NCBI GenBank assembly: GCA_023129805.1
Contig: JAGMBK010000090.1
Coordinates: forward strand, 1 to 7,246
Source: Candidatus Zixiibacteriota bacterium
Lineage (GTDB): Bacteria > Zixibacteria > MSB-5A5 > SM1-73
Direction of reading: 5' to 3'
DNA length: 7,246 nucleotides
This document shows positions 1 to 6,708 of this stretch, piece by piece. Every line of letters starts with the position of its first letter. The first letter of the stretch is position 1. The notes below the pieces were generated by a model. It was not told where the DNA came from, searched no databases, and saw only the letters and a list, made by a program, of their open reading frames with translations. A program made the position numbers and the translations under genes.

Positions 1-22
1 GCCCAATGAATTGGGCAACTAC
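1..22 (-). repeat. GTAG-footed short palindrome at the left window edge
   Basis: Positions 1-7 and 10-16 are perfect inverted arms (GCCCAAT / ATTGGGC) around a 2-base centre. Read on the minus strand, the tetranucleotide GTAG (22-19) and two T bases precede a GCCCAA stem with the loop TTCA. The same TTCA loop occurs in the terminator hairpin at 49-70, with entirely different stem bases. The element lies beyond the atp terminator and may continue off the window. It resembles REP-type single hairpins; mobility is inferred, not seen. Confidence 0.6.
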
Positions 23-39
23 ATCCTCTGTCTACTCAT

Positions 40-70
40 AAAAAATCAGGGTGGAGCTGAAGCTCCACCC
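40..70 (-). terminator. Rho-independent terminator of the atp operon
   Basis: Positions 49-58 and 61-70 form a perfect 10-bp inverted repeat (GGGTGGAGCT / AGCTCCACCC). On the minus strand this folds as a 9-bp GC-rich stem closed by a TTCA loop, followed three bases later by six T residues (45-40). It lies about 35 bases past the atpC stop codon, in the right place and orientation to end the operon. On the plus strand no T tract follows, so it should act in one direction only. Confidence 0.85.
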
Positions 71-104
71 CAACATTTCTTTCTGCCCTACTAAAAGTTC
101 TTGT

Positions 105-521
105 CTAATCCTGTTCAGCCATTCGGATAGCTTCGCAAAGACAACATCTATTCTCTGCTCGATGCAAAGAGGTCAGAGCACGGGGGATGTCGATTTCCTT
201 CTCCTTTGATCTCAACCTCTGCCTGGCTCGCTCCAAAGCCCTTTTGGCTCTTTCGTAATCTATATCATTGATGAATTCGATGGAGTGGGCTAAAATGGTT
301 ACGTGATTTTTGAACACCTCCATGAAACCACCGCCAATGGCAAGGATCAATTCCTGATTTTTTTCATCTTTTACCGTTAACTTTCCTGGAACTAAAGCAG
401 TGATCAGAGGAGCATGGTCGGTCAGAACCCCCAGATATCCTTCGGAGCCAGGAGCGATGAGGGAGACCACATCACCTTCATAAAATATTTTCTCTGGAGT
501 TACGATGGTTAACAGATACAT
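105..521 (-). CDS. atpC: F1 ATP synthase subunit epsilon
   Basis: Subunit epsilon belongs to the central rotor stalk. It binds gamma and the c ring, and its C-terminal helices can brake ATP hydrolysis. The 138-residue product has the family's usual length and a typical N-terminal beta-sandwich: TPEKIFYEGDV near 9-19, GSEGYLGVLTDHAPL near 25-39, then IGGGFMEV and HVTILA. It continues into the helical hairpin DYERAKRALERARQRL. It is the last operon gene, 83 bases after atpD and just before the terminator. The ATG at 521-519 is the only sensible start. No Shine-Dalgarno is visible in front of it, so initiation is probably weak or coupled to beta. The extreme C-terminus is odd: the second helix holds three cysteines (RCCLCEAIRMAEQD), where relatives have mostly Ala, Leu, Arg and Val. 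The reading frame is intact, so this looks like genuine divergence. Identity is certain; the function of the cysteines is unknown. Confidence 0.97.
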   Translation of the reverse strand: MYLLTIVTPEKIFYEGDVVSLIAPGSEGYLGVLTDHAPLITALVPGKLTVKDEKNQELILAIGGGFMEVFKNHVTILAHSIEFINDIDYERAKRALERARQRLRSKEKEIDIPRALTSLHRAENRCCLCEAIRMAEQD

Positions 522-540
522 GTTGTTTACTACAATTTTG

Positions 541-597
541 TCCGCAGTCGGCCGTCCACTGTCCGCCGCAAAAACTTTTAGATCAATTTAGCGGCGG
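541..597. repeat. Hairpin and GC-rich dispersed repeat in the atpD-atpC spacer
   Basis: CCGCCGC (563-569) and GCGGCGG (591-597) are perfect 7-bp inverted arms around a 21-base AT-rich loop. The neighbouring stretch 547-568 contains GTCGGCCGTCC followed by ACTGTCC and GCCG. The same segment without ACTGTCC recurs at 6359-6373 in the atpE-atpF spacer. TCCGC also repeats directly at 541-545 and 562-566. No T tract follows on the minus strand, so it does not look like a terminator. It lies just before atpC, which lacks a visible ribosome binding site. Confidence 0.55.
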
Positions 598-604
598 GCT
601 GTCT

Positions 605-2044
<1,440 letters not shown>

Positions 2045-2086
2045 TCAAGTTACGTCTTTTGAAAAAATACCTGGGAAAAAAGAATC

Positions 2087-2220
2087 TGGAGTGTTCACCT
2101 TTAGGTGAACCAGGTGAAAGTTCGCTGCCTTTTCCCCGTCAAAGGCGGGGATCCTGAAGACAGGAAGCTTTGGGTCAAGCTAAAGTCGTAGATCACGCCT
2201 TGGCGTGGCTTGACACTCCA
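2087..2220 (+). repeat. Palindromic repeat element, copy 1 (interrupted)
   Basis: The segment is bounded by TGGAGTGT (2087-2094) and its inverse ACACTCCA (2213-2220). It begins with a perfect 8-bp palindrome (GTTCACCT, TT, AGGTGAAC at 2093-2110). Next come stem-loops CCCCG/CGGGG (2134-2150) and TCCTG/CAGGA (2152-2165), GTCAAGC (2174-2180) and, further in, CACGCC-TT-GGCGTG (2194-2207) before GCTTGAC (2208-2214). The first 25 bases are identical, in inverse orientation, to 5121-5145. Alignment with that second copy suggests the original right end now lies at 2330-2380, with 2186-2328 as a later insertion. No reading frame of note is inside. It looks like a non-autonomous mobile palindromic element. 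Confidence 0.7.
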
Positions 2221-2328
2221 TTAAGATCGTAGGGACAGCCCTTGTGGCTGTCCTCCTTAGAGTTAGGACAGGGACAAGCCCTGTCCCTACGTAAAAACTT
2301 CTCCACAAAATCGCTTTTTCAACAACCC
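2186..2328. mobile_element. Inferred 143-bp insertion inside copy 1, flanked by CTAAAG direct repeats
   Basis: The uninterrupted second copy reads GGTCAAG, CTAAAG, CTTGAC without a break (minus strand, about 5069-5051). In copy 1 the same order is split: GGTCAAG and CTAAAG end at 2185, then 143 bases follow, then CTAAAG (2329-2334) and CTTGAC resume. The duplicated 6-mer looks like a target-site duplication, placed in the loop of a palindrome. The insert holds the twin hairpin 2228-2291 and a second GCTTGACACTCCA end. Its own termini are not obviously inverted repeats, so recombination between adjacent elements is an alternative. Confidence 0.45.
2228..2291. repeat. Twin-hairpin REP doublet with GTAG feet
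   Basis: Eleven-base inverted ends (CGTAGGGACAG at 2228-2238, CTGTCCCTACG at 2281-2291) enclose two perfect 8-bp hairpins. The first is GGACAGCC/GGCTGTCC with loop CTTGT (2233-2253). The second is GGACAGGG/CCCTGTCC with loop ACAAG (2266-2286). The loops are each other's reverse complement while the stems differ. GTAG stands at the outer foot of both hairpins in convergent orientation. That is the layout of a REP doublet (BIME or REPIN), a class moved in trans by RAYT-type Y1 transposases. No such gene is in the window. Confidence 0.65.
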
Positions 2329-2380
2329 CTAAAGCTTGACACTCTAGCAAAACCTCTCCTCATTTAACTTTTTCAGAGCA
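2329..2380 (+). repeat. Displaced right end of repeat copy 1
   Basis: This stretch aligns without gaps to the minus strand of 5062-5011: about 42 of 52 bases match, and nine of the ten differences are transitions. It starts CTAAAGCTTGAC and includes the identical block AACCTCTCCT. It ends in a CTTTTTCA motif that is the inverse of the TTTTGAAAAA at 2057-2066, which may therefore be the other terminus. It lies directly downstream of the atpG stop codon in transcription order. Confidence 0.6.
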
Positions 2381-2425
2381 CTTTAAGTGATCTTTCCTGA
2401 GATTTCTCCTTTATTTTTATTCTGT

Positions 2426-3289
2426 CTATCCCTTCAAAGCCTCCGCTCCTGTGGTGATCTCCAGCATCTCCTTGGTGATGGATGCCTGTCTTAGCTTGTT
2501 CATGACCAGGGTGAGATGCTCGAGCATCTCCTCAGCATTTTTGGTCGCCGCACCCATGGAGATCATGCGGGAACCATACTCTGAGGCAAAAGATTCGGCC
2601 AGAGCCATCTGAACCCGGATCATGCAATAGTCAGGGAGAAGGCTTGAGAATATTTTCTGTGGATCAGGCTCGAAAATGTAGTCCACGTAACCTTCTTTAT
2701 CTTCAGCCTTCACCTGTCTTTCGATATTAAGAAATTTCTCGGTGGTGATCTTGTATGTGACGGCGGAGAGGAACTTGGTATAGATAAAATGGATCTCGTC
2801 CACCTCACCGGAGAGGAAGAAATTGACCAGATCGTTGGTGATATTCTTAACCTGCGCCAGATTCAGGTCCCCTCCCAAGCCCAGATATTTCAGTCTGATC
2901 TCCCAGGGTCTTTTCAAATAATAAGTATATCCCTTCCTGCCAACGATTATCAGAACCATCTTGTCTTTTTCATATTCTTTTAAAAATTTATCCGCTTCAT
3001 ATATGACGTTGTGATTATAAGACCCGCATAATCCACGATCTGAGGTGACCACCACCAATCCCACCTTCTTCACTTCCCTTTTCTTAAAGAGGGGATGAAT
3101 AAGTGAGGTGGATGCTTGAGTCAGATTATCCAGCATGGCTTGCATCTTGGAAGCATAGGGACGGGATGATTCCACCTTGGTTTGTGCCTTTCTCAACTTT
3201 GCCGCCGCCACCATCTCCATAGCTTTGGTGATCTGCTGGGTTCCCTGAACGCTTCTTATTCTTCTTCTTAAATCTCGTAAGGTTGCCAT
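2426..3289 (-). CDS. atpG: F1 ATP synthase subunit gamma (rotor shaft)
   Basis: Gamma is the rotating shaft inside alpha3-beta3 that couples c-ring rotation to catalysis. The 287-residue product matches the usual bacterial length. The N-terminal helix MATLRDLRRRIRSVQGTQQITKAMEMVAAAKL and the C-terminal helix EYGSRMISMGAATKNAEEMLEHL...RQASITKEMLEITTGAEAL form the coiled-coil shaft. The Rossmann-like middle carries VVVTSDRGLCGSYN near 81-94. An in-frame ATG at 3328 would add 13 residues, but these are encoded inside a palindromic repeat and no Shine-Dalgarno precedes it. The ATG at 3289 opens the conserved helix, with GAGGT 11 bases upstream, and that motif is the end of the repeat at 3301-3357. 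The gene is set apart from atpA by 156 bases and from atpD by about 400 bases of repeats. This is unusual for the middle of an atp operon and may lower gamma output relative to alpha and beta. Identity is certain. Confidence 0.97.
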   Translation of the reverse strand: MATLRDLRRRIRSVQGTQQITKAMEMVAAAKLRKAQTKVESSRPYASKMQAMLDNLTQASTSLIHPLFKKREVKKVGLVVVTSDRGLCGSYNHNVIYEADKFLKEYEKDKMVLIIVGRKGYTYYLKRPWEIRLKYLGLGGDLNLAQVKNITNDLVNFFLSGEVDEIHFIYTKFLSAVTYKITTEKFLNIERQVKAEDKEGYVDYIFEPDPQKIFSSLLPDYCMIRVQMALAESFASEYGSRMISMGAATKNAEEMLEHLTLVMNKLRQASITKEMLEITTGAEALKG

Positions 3290-3300
3290 GTTTGCTTTTA

Positions 3301-3357
3301 ACCTCACCCCCTTTGTCCCCCTCTCCATAAAATGGAGAGGGGGATGGGAGGTGAGGT
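3301..3357. repeat. 57-bp palindromic repeat overlapping the atpG leader
   Basis: A perfect 12-bp stem (CCCCCTCTCCAT at 3317-3328, ATGGAGAGGGGG at 3332-3343) has a 3-base AAA centre. It is enclosed by outer arms ACCTCACC (3301-3308) and GGTGAGGT (3350-3357). Its minus-strand 3' end supplies the GGTGAGGT sequence 11 bases before the atpG start, so the apparent ribosome binding site of gamma is part of the repeat and can pair with the other arm. It resembles the CCTCACCCC...CTCTCC palindromes dispersed in many bacterial genomes. No T tract follows on the minus strand, so it is not a canonical terminator. Confidence 0.75.
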
Positions 3358-3445
3358 CTTCGAACTCTCAAGTTTTTATGTGTAAAAAAACTAGCCTTAT
3401 CAGAAATTGCAGCCACAAAAGTGGCGAAGAACATTATTTTGGCTC

Positions 3446-4981
3446 TTAGGTTTTTGACTCAGTCTGTCCCAGCTTGGCTTTAAATCCCTCTTTGAATTTA
3501 GTTATGGCTTCGTTTAATTTTTTCTCTGTGCTTTCGTCTAAATCCTTGCTGGTGGCGATGGCGTGCTCCACATCCGGATACTCTTTTTCCATGAAGGGGT
3601 AAAATTCCTCTTCAAATTTCTTTACCGCCTCCACGGGAAGATCATCCAGATATCCATGTGTGGCGACGTAGACTACCATCACCTGTTTTTCCACCGGCAC
3701 GGGCACATATTGCCCCTGCTTTAAGATTTCGACGGTCCTTTCGCCACGGGTTAGGTATGCTCTGGTGGCTTCATCCAATTCAGTTCCGAATTGAGTGAAA
3801 GCGGCCAGTTCCCGATATTGCGCCAGATCCAGCCGGAGCCTTCCCGCCACCTTTCGCATCGCCTTCACCTGAGCTTTTCCTCCCACCCGTGACACGGATA
3901 TACCCACATTGATAGCTGGTCTCACCCCGGCGTAAAATAGGTCTGTTTCCAGGTAAATCTGTCCATCAGTGATGGAGATGATGTTGGTGGGGATGTAGGC
4001 AGTCACGTCTCCAGCCTGGATTTCCACAATGGGTATGGCAGTAAGGGAACCGCCGCCCAGCTCGTCACACAGTTTTGCCGCCCTCTCTAAGAGTCGGGAA
4101 TGAAGGTAGAAAATATCTCCGGGGAAAGCTTCTCTTCCCGGTGGACGTCTTAAAAGCAGAGACATCTGGCGATAGGCTTGGGCATGTTTGGTTAAATCAT
4201 CGTAGAATACCACCACATGCTTCCCATTATACAAAAATTCCTCTCCTATGGCACAGCCGGCATAGGGAGCAATATATTGAAGAGGCGCAGGTTCGTCAGG
4301 GGTAGCTACAACCACTGTAGTATATTCCATAGCTTGGTGATCTTCAAGCGTCTTTATCAGTTGAGCCACAGTGGAGGCTTTTTGTCCTATAGCGACATAT
4401 ATGCAATAAAGATCAGTATCCTTCTGGTTGAGTATTGTATCCACCATCAAAGCGGTCTTTCCGGTCTGTCGATCTCCGATGGTAAGCTCTCTTTGTCCCC
4501 TGCCTATAGGGATCATGGAATCGATGGCTTTAAGCCCGGTCTGCACCGGTTCACTTACCGGTCTTCGCTGAACCACGTTGGGTGCTCGGCCCTCAATGGG
4601 TCGAAATCTTTTGGCCACGATGGGACCTTTCCCATCCAGGGGCTGACCCAAGGCATTTACCACCCTCCCTATCAGGGCCTCTCCTACTGGCACCGAGGCA
4701 ATCTTTCCCGTTCGGGTGACCCGGTCTCCTTCTTTGATCTCAACATACGGACCCAGGATGGCGGCACCAACGTTGTCCTCCTCCAGATTGAGTATCATCC
4801 CGGTTACGTCATTGGAGAATTTGATCAGCTCGCTCATCATGGCATCTTCCAGTCCCCAGATGCGCGCAATCCCATCCCCCACCTGCAGCACCGTCCCCAC
4901 GCTCTCCATCTTCAGTTTGGTCTCGTATTTCTCTATCTCCTTCTGGATAATTGAGCTTACCTCTTCGGGATTCAGTGGCAT
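3446..4981 (-). CDS. atpA: F1 ATP synthase subunit alpha
   Basis: Alpha alternates with beta in the F1 hexamer, binds non-catalytic nucleotide and donates the arginine finger to the catalytic site. The 511-residue protein has the normal length and order. It begins with an N-terminal delta-binding helix ([16 protein letters not shown]) and a beta barrel with [20 protein letters not shown]. The Walker A loop GDRQTGKT is at 169-176, followed by [29 protein letters not shown] and [46 protein letters not shown]. The segment [13 protein letters not shown] carries the finger arginine at about 365. The ATG at 4981 is preceded by GGAGGA nine bases upstream. It follows atpH after a 278-base spacer that carries a mobile-looking palindromic element, a gap not usual in atp operons. 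No frameshift or missing residue is seen. Identity is certain. Confidence 0.98.
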   Translation of the reverse strand: MPLNPEEVSSIIQKEIEKYETKLKMESVGTVLQVGDGIARIWGLEDAMMSELIKFSNDVTGMILNLEEDNVGAAILGPYVEIKEGDRVTRTGKIASVPVGEALIGRVVNALGQPLDGKGPIVAKRFRPIEGRAPNVVQRRPVSEPVQTGLKAIDSMIPIGRGQRELTIGDRQTGKTALMVDTILNQKDTDLYCIYVAIGQKASTVAQLIKTLEDHQAMEYTTVVVATPDEPAPLQYIAPYAGCAIGEEFLYNGKHVVVFYDDLTKHAQAYRQMSLLLRRPPGREAFPGDIFYLHSRLLERAAKLCDELGGGSLTAIPIVEIQAGDVTAYIPTNIISITDGQIYLETDLFYAGVRPAINVGISVSRVGGKAQVKAMRKVAGRLRLDLAQYRELAAFTQFGTELDEATRAYLTRGERTVEILKQGQYVPVPVEKQVMVVYVATHGYLDDLPVEAVKKFEEEFYPFMEKEYPDVEHAIATSKDLDESTEKKLNEAITKFKEGFKAKLGQTESKT

Positions 4982-4982
4982 A

Positions 4983-4996
4983 AGGAAGCTTCCTCC
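4983..4996 (-). promoter_or_regulatory. Ribosome binding site of atpA within a small palindrome
   Basis: GGAGGA (minus strand, 4996-4991) lies nine bases before the atpA ATG. Part of it lies inside the 12-bp perfect palindrome AGGAAGCTTCCT (4983-4994), so a weak hairpin could compete with ribosome access. Confidence 0.6.
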
Positions 4997-5010
4997 GTCC
5001 TTTTTAAGAG

Positions 5011-5145
5011 AGTTTTGAAAAAGTCAAACGAGGAGAGGTTCCGTTGGAATGTCAAGCTTTAGCTTGACCTGTTTTATGGATCCTGCAGAAAATTTCTTGA
5101 AAAACAACGGACTTCTACACGGTTCACCTAAAGGTGAACACTCCA
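5011..5145 (-). repeat. Palindromic repeat element, copy 2, in the atpH-atpA spacer
   Basis: Read on the minus strand, the element starts TGGAGTGT at 5145 and runs through the palindrome with stem TCACC (5138-5123). It passes a central GGATCC and a second palindrome GTCAAGC-TAAA-GCTTGAC (5068-5051), then TTCCA, and continues to about 5011. The TGGAGTGT-bounded core is 5145-5045 (101 bases). Its first 25 bases are identical to copy 1 at 2087-2111, and its last 52 match 2329-2380. It is in inverse orientation to copy 1, so the two flank atpA-atpG as inverted repeats. It is uninterrupted and serves as the reference for the family. No ORF of note is inside. Confidence 0.7.
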
Positions 5146-5259
5146 TATTCTCCTCTCAAAGTAGTCTTTCAAAGACCTTTTTAAAAAAACTTGATTCTTT
5201 CCTGATTAAACAGTGTAAATATAACCTTCCTTCTCTATTGAGATGACAAATCAAATGGG

Positions 5260-5808
5260 CTAATGCACTCTCATTGCCAACATCTGTTCCTTTAGCTGAC
5301 CTAACTGATACCGGATGCTTCTGTCTATTATCTTATCACCTAGGATAACCACGATCCCTCCAATAAGAGATGGATCTACCTCCAGCTTTATCTCCACCTT
5401 CTTGCCGGTGTTTTCTTCCAACTCCTGCCTGATCTGATCCACCAGAGCTTGGTCCGGACTGCGGGCAGTGATCAGACGAGCTTCAACTATACCCTGATCC
5501 TCCTTGACCAGTCGCTGAAACTCCTCAGCCATAGACAGAAGATATTGAATTCTGTGCTTGCTTACCACCAGCATTAAAAATGATAACAAAGCCGCCGAAA
5601 CCTGTGGCTTGAAGGTAGAGTTGAGAAGTTCTTTTTTATCTTTCTCCAGTACCTGAGCAGACTCAAGGAAGTTTTTAAGAAGTTGATTTTTCCTCAAAAG
5701 ATCGGAGAGTGCTTCCAGATCATGGGAAATGTTTTCCACCTGATTTGTCCTTTTGGCAGTGCGGAAAAGAGCGGTGGCATATTTTATGGCGACTTTTGAC
5801 TCTATCAT
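5260..5808 (-). CDS. atpH: F1 ATP synthase subunit delta (stator)
   Basis: Delta (OSCP homologue) sits on top of F1 and ties alpha to the b stalk so that the hexamer does not spin. The 182-residue protein has the usual length. The N-terminal helical domain opens VAIKYATALFRTAKRTNQVENISHDLEAL. The middle has the LLSFLMLVVSKHRIQYLLSMAEEFQRL segment. The C-terminus has the family signature VDPSLIGGIVVILGDKIIDRSIRYQLGQL. Its ATG overlaps the atpF stop codon in an ATGA, so translation is probably coupled to b. A weak GAAGG lies about six bases upstream inside atpF. It is followed by 278 bases before atpA that carry no gene, only the palindromic element and AT-rich sequence. Identity is certain. 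Confidence 0.97.
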   Translation of the reverse strand: MIESKVAIKYATALFRTAKRTNQVENISHDLEALSDLLRKNQLLKNFLESAQVLEKDKKELLNSTFKPQVSAALLSFLMLVVSKHRIQYLLSMAEEFQRLVKEDQGIVEARLITARSPDQALVDQIRQELEENTGKKVEIKLEVDPSLIGGIVVILGDKIIDRSIRYQLGQLKEQMLAMRVH

Positions 5809-6305
5809 TTGAAGCCTTCAACCTTTCCCTTCTTCATTTCATCCACAAACTGAGCGATCAGCCGTCGATCCTTTTCTTTATCCAGCTTTTCCTGAATGAT
5901 CCTTTCTGCCAAATGCAGGGTCATGTTGACCACATCATCTCGCAGTTGAATCTTGGCTTTATCCAAATCCCTCTGAATCTCCTCCCTGGTTCTGGTCACG
6001 ATCTGTTTGGCTTCCCCTCTGGCGCTTTCTTTTATTTCATTTGCCAGCTTCCGTCCTTCTCGGGCCGCCTCCTGGATTTTCGCCCGGGCAAGCGAGTCGA
6101 TCTCCTTGAGTTTGGTCTGATAATCGGAGTAAAGCTTCTCCGTTTTTTTCCTCTCCTCCTTGATGCTGTCAAATTCCCCTTTTATCTTACTTCTTCTCTC
6201 TTCAAGTATGGAGAGAAGCGGTTTCCAGGCAAACTTTTTCAGGATTATAACAGCTATCACAAACCCGATGATATGCGTTATAATCTGACCGAGTTCAAGA
6301 CCCAT
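5805..6305 (-). CDS. atpF: Fo ATP synthase subunit b (peripheral stalk)
   Basis: Subunit b anchors the stator: one N-terminal membrane helix contacts subunit a, and a long cytoplasmic coiled coil reaches delta. The 166-residue product has a short polar start, then a membrane helix at about 8-26 (IITHIIGFVIAVIILKKF), the family motif KFAWKPLLSILEERRSKI, and a highly charged helix rich in Glu, Lys and Arg to about 150. The C-terminal LAERIIQEKLDKEKDRRLIAQFVDEM is the delta-binding end. The ATG at 6305 is preceded by AGGGAG seven bases upstream. Only one b gene is present, so the stalk is expected to be a b homodimer and not the b/b' pair of phototrophs, unless another copy lies outside. It overlaps atpH by four bases. 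Identity is very secure. Confidence 0.96.
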   Translation of the reverse strand: MGLELGQIITHIIGFVIAVIILKKFAWKPLLSILEERRSKIKGEFDSIKEERKKTEKLYSDYQTKLKEIDSLARAKIQEAAREGRKLANEIKESARGEAKQIVTRTREEIQRDLDKAKIQLRDDVVNMTLHLAERIIQEKLDKEKDRRLIAQFVDEMKKGKVEGFK

Positions 6306-6334
6306 AGATAGGCTCCCTAATGATTATTAGCACT

Positions 6335-6373
6335 GGACGGCGAGAGCAAATGCGCCTCGTCGGCCGTCCGCCG
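6335..6373. repeat. GC-rich imperfect inverted repeat in the atpE-atpF spacer
   Basis: GGACGGC (6335-6341) and GCCGTCC (6363-6369) are perfect 7-bp arms, with GAG/CTC further in. The right arm lies in GTCGGCCGTCC then GCCG (6359-6373), which matches 547-568 of the atpD-atpC spacer apart from seven bases absent here. It may form a hairpin in the 103-base gap between c and b, where intercistronic structures in other atp operons help set the excess of c. No T tract follows on the minus strand. Confidence 0.5.
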
Positions 6374-6408
6374 AGCAAGAAAAATGATACGTTGTTCGGT
6401 CTTAGCTC

Positions 6409-6642
6409 TCAGGAAATTTTGCCCTGAAGCACAAACACGGTGACCAGAGCATAGATGGTGAGTGCCTCGATTAAAGCACAGCCGATTATCATTCCCAGTT
6501 GGATCTTTGTAGCTGCCTCTGGCTGTCGTCCCATGGCTTCCATGGCAGCTGAAACTGCCCGGCCCAGTCCAAAGGCAGACCCTATGGCGGCGATGGATAA
6601 GCCTAAGGGAAGAAATATGGCTAATGCAGTTTGGTAAGACAT
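6409..6642 (-). CDS. atpE: Fo ATP synthase subunit c (proton-binding ring)
   Basis: Subunit c is the hairpin protein that forms the rotating ring. The 77-residue product has two membrane helices (about 5-37 and 47-73) joined by the polar loop GRQPE at 38-42. The ion-binding carboxylate is Glu59 in ALIEALTIYALV. Na+-dependent rings usually have Gln in helix 1 and Ser or Thr directly after the Glu. Here these positions are Leu26 and Ala60, so H+ coupling is expected. The helix-1 glycine motif is relaxed to GxAxGxG (residues 21-27), followed by Ser31 where many c subunits have Gly. The ATG at 6642 follows a nearly perfect Shine-Dalgarno, which fits the need for about ten or more copies per enzyme. 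It lies between atpB and atpF as usual. Identity is certain. Confidence 0.97.
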   Translation of the reverse strand: MSYQTALAIFLPLGLSIAAIGSAFGLGRAVSAAMEAMGRQPEAATKIQLGMIIGCALIEALTIYALVTVFVLQGKIS

Positions 6643-6645
6643 CTA

Positions 6646-6653
6646 ACCTCCTT
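6646..6653 (-). promoter_or_regulatory. Strong Shine-Dalgarno of atpE
   Basis: AAGGAGGT on the minus strand is fully complementary to the 16S rRNA anti-Shine-Dalgarno core, with three further bases (TAG) before the ATG. It is the strongest ribosome binding site in the window, in front of the subunit needed in the largest number. Confidence 0.85.
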
Positions 6654-6662
6654 TATGAAAAG

Positions 6663-6708
6663 GTTCAAAAGTTCAAAAGTTTAAGAGTTCAAGAGTTCAA
6701 GAGTTCAA
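6663..6708. repeat. 8-bp tandem repeat in the atpB-atpE spacer
   Basis: Five consecutive 8-base units (GTTCAAAA twice, GTTTAAGA once, GTTCAAGA twice) and a partial sixth fill the 62-base gap between atpB and atpE. The last unit overlaps the atpB stop codon (TGA at 6707-6705). It is a microsatellite-like tract that could change length by slippage and alter the spacing between the two genes. It carries no obvious protein-binding signature. Confidence 0.8.

Noticed and set aside
3290..3328. Upstream ATG at 3328 giving gamma 13 extra residues
   Set aside because: The extension is encoded by the palindromic repeat, has no Shine-Dalgarno, and gamma proteins begin at the MATLRDLRRRI helix.
3412..3425. 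Terminator between atpA and atpG from the GCCAC/GTGGC hairpin
   Set aside because: Only a 5-bp stem, and the T run (3390-3384) is over 20 bases further on, too far for intrinsic termination.
5027..5055. Internal promoter for atpA from TTGACA (minus strand, 5055-5050) in the repeat
   Set aside because: The -35 box matches, but no acceptable -10 hexamer lies 16-18 bases downstream (CTCGTT at 17). The match follows from the GCTTGACA repeat end, which also occurs facing away from the operon at 2209-2215.
6409..6642. Na+-coupled ATP synthase
   Set aside because: The Na+ ligands expected in subunit c (Gln in helix 1, Ser or Thr after the carboxylate) are Leu26 and Ala60 here.
6663..6708. CRISPR array
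   Set aside because: The units are 8 bases in direct tandem with no spacers.
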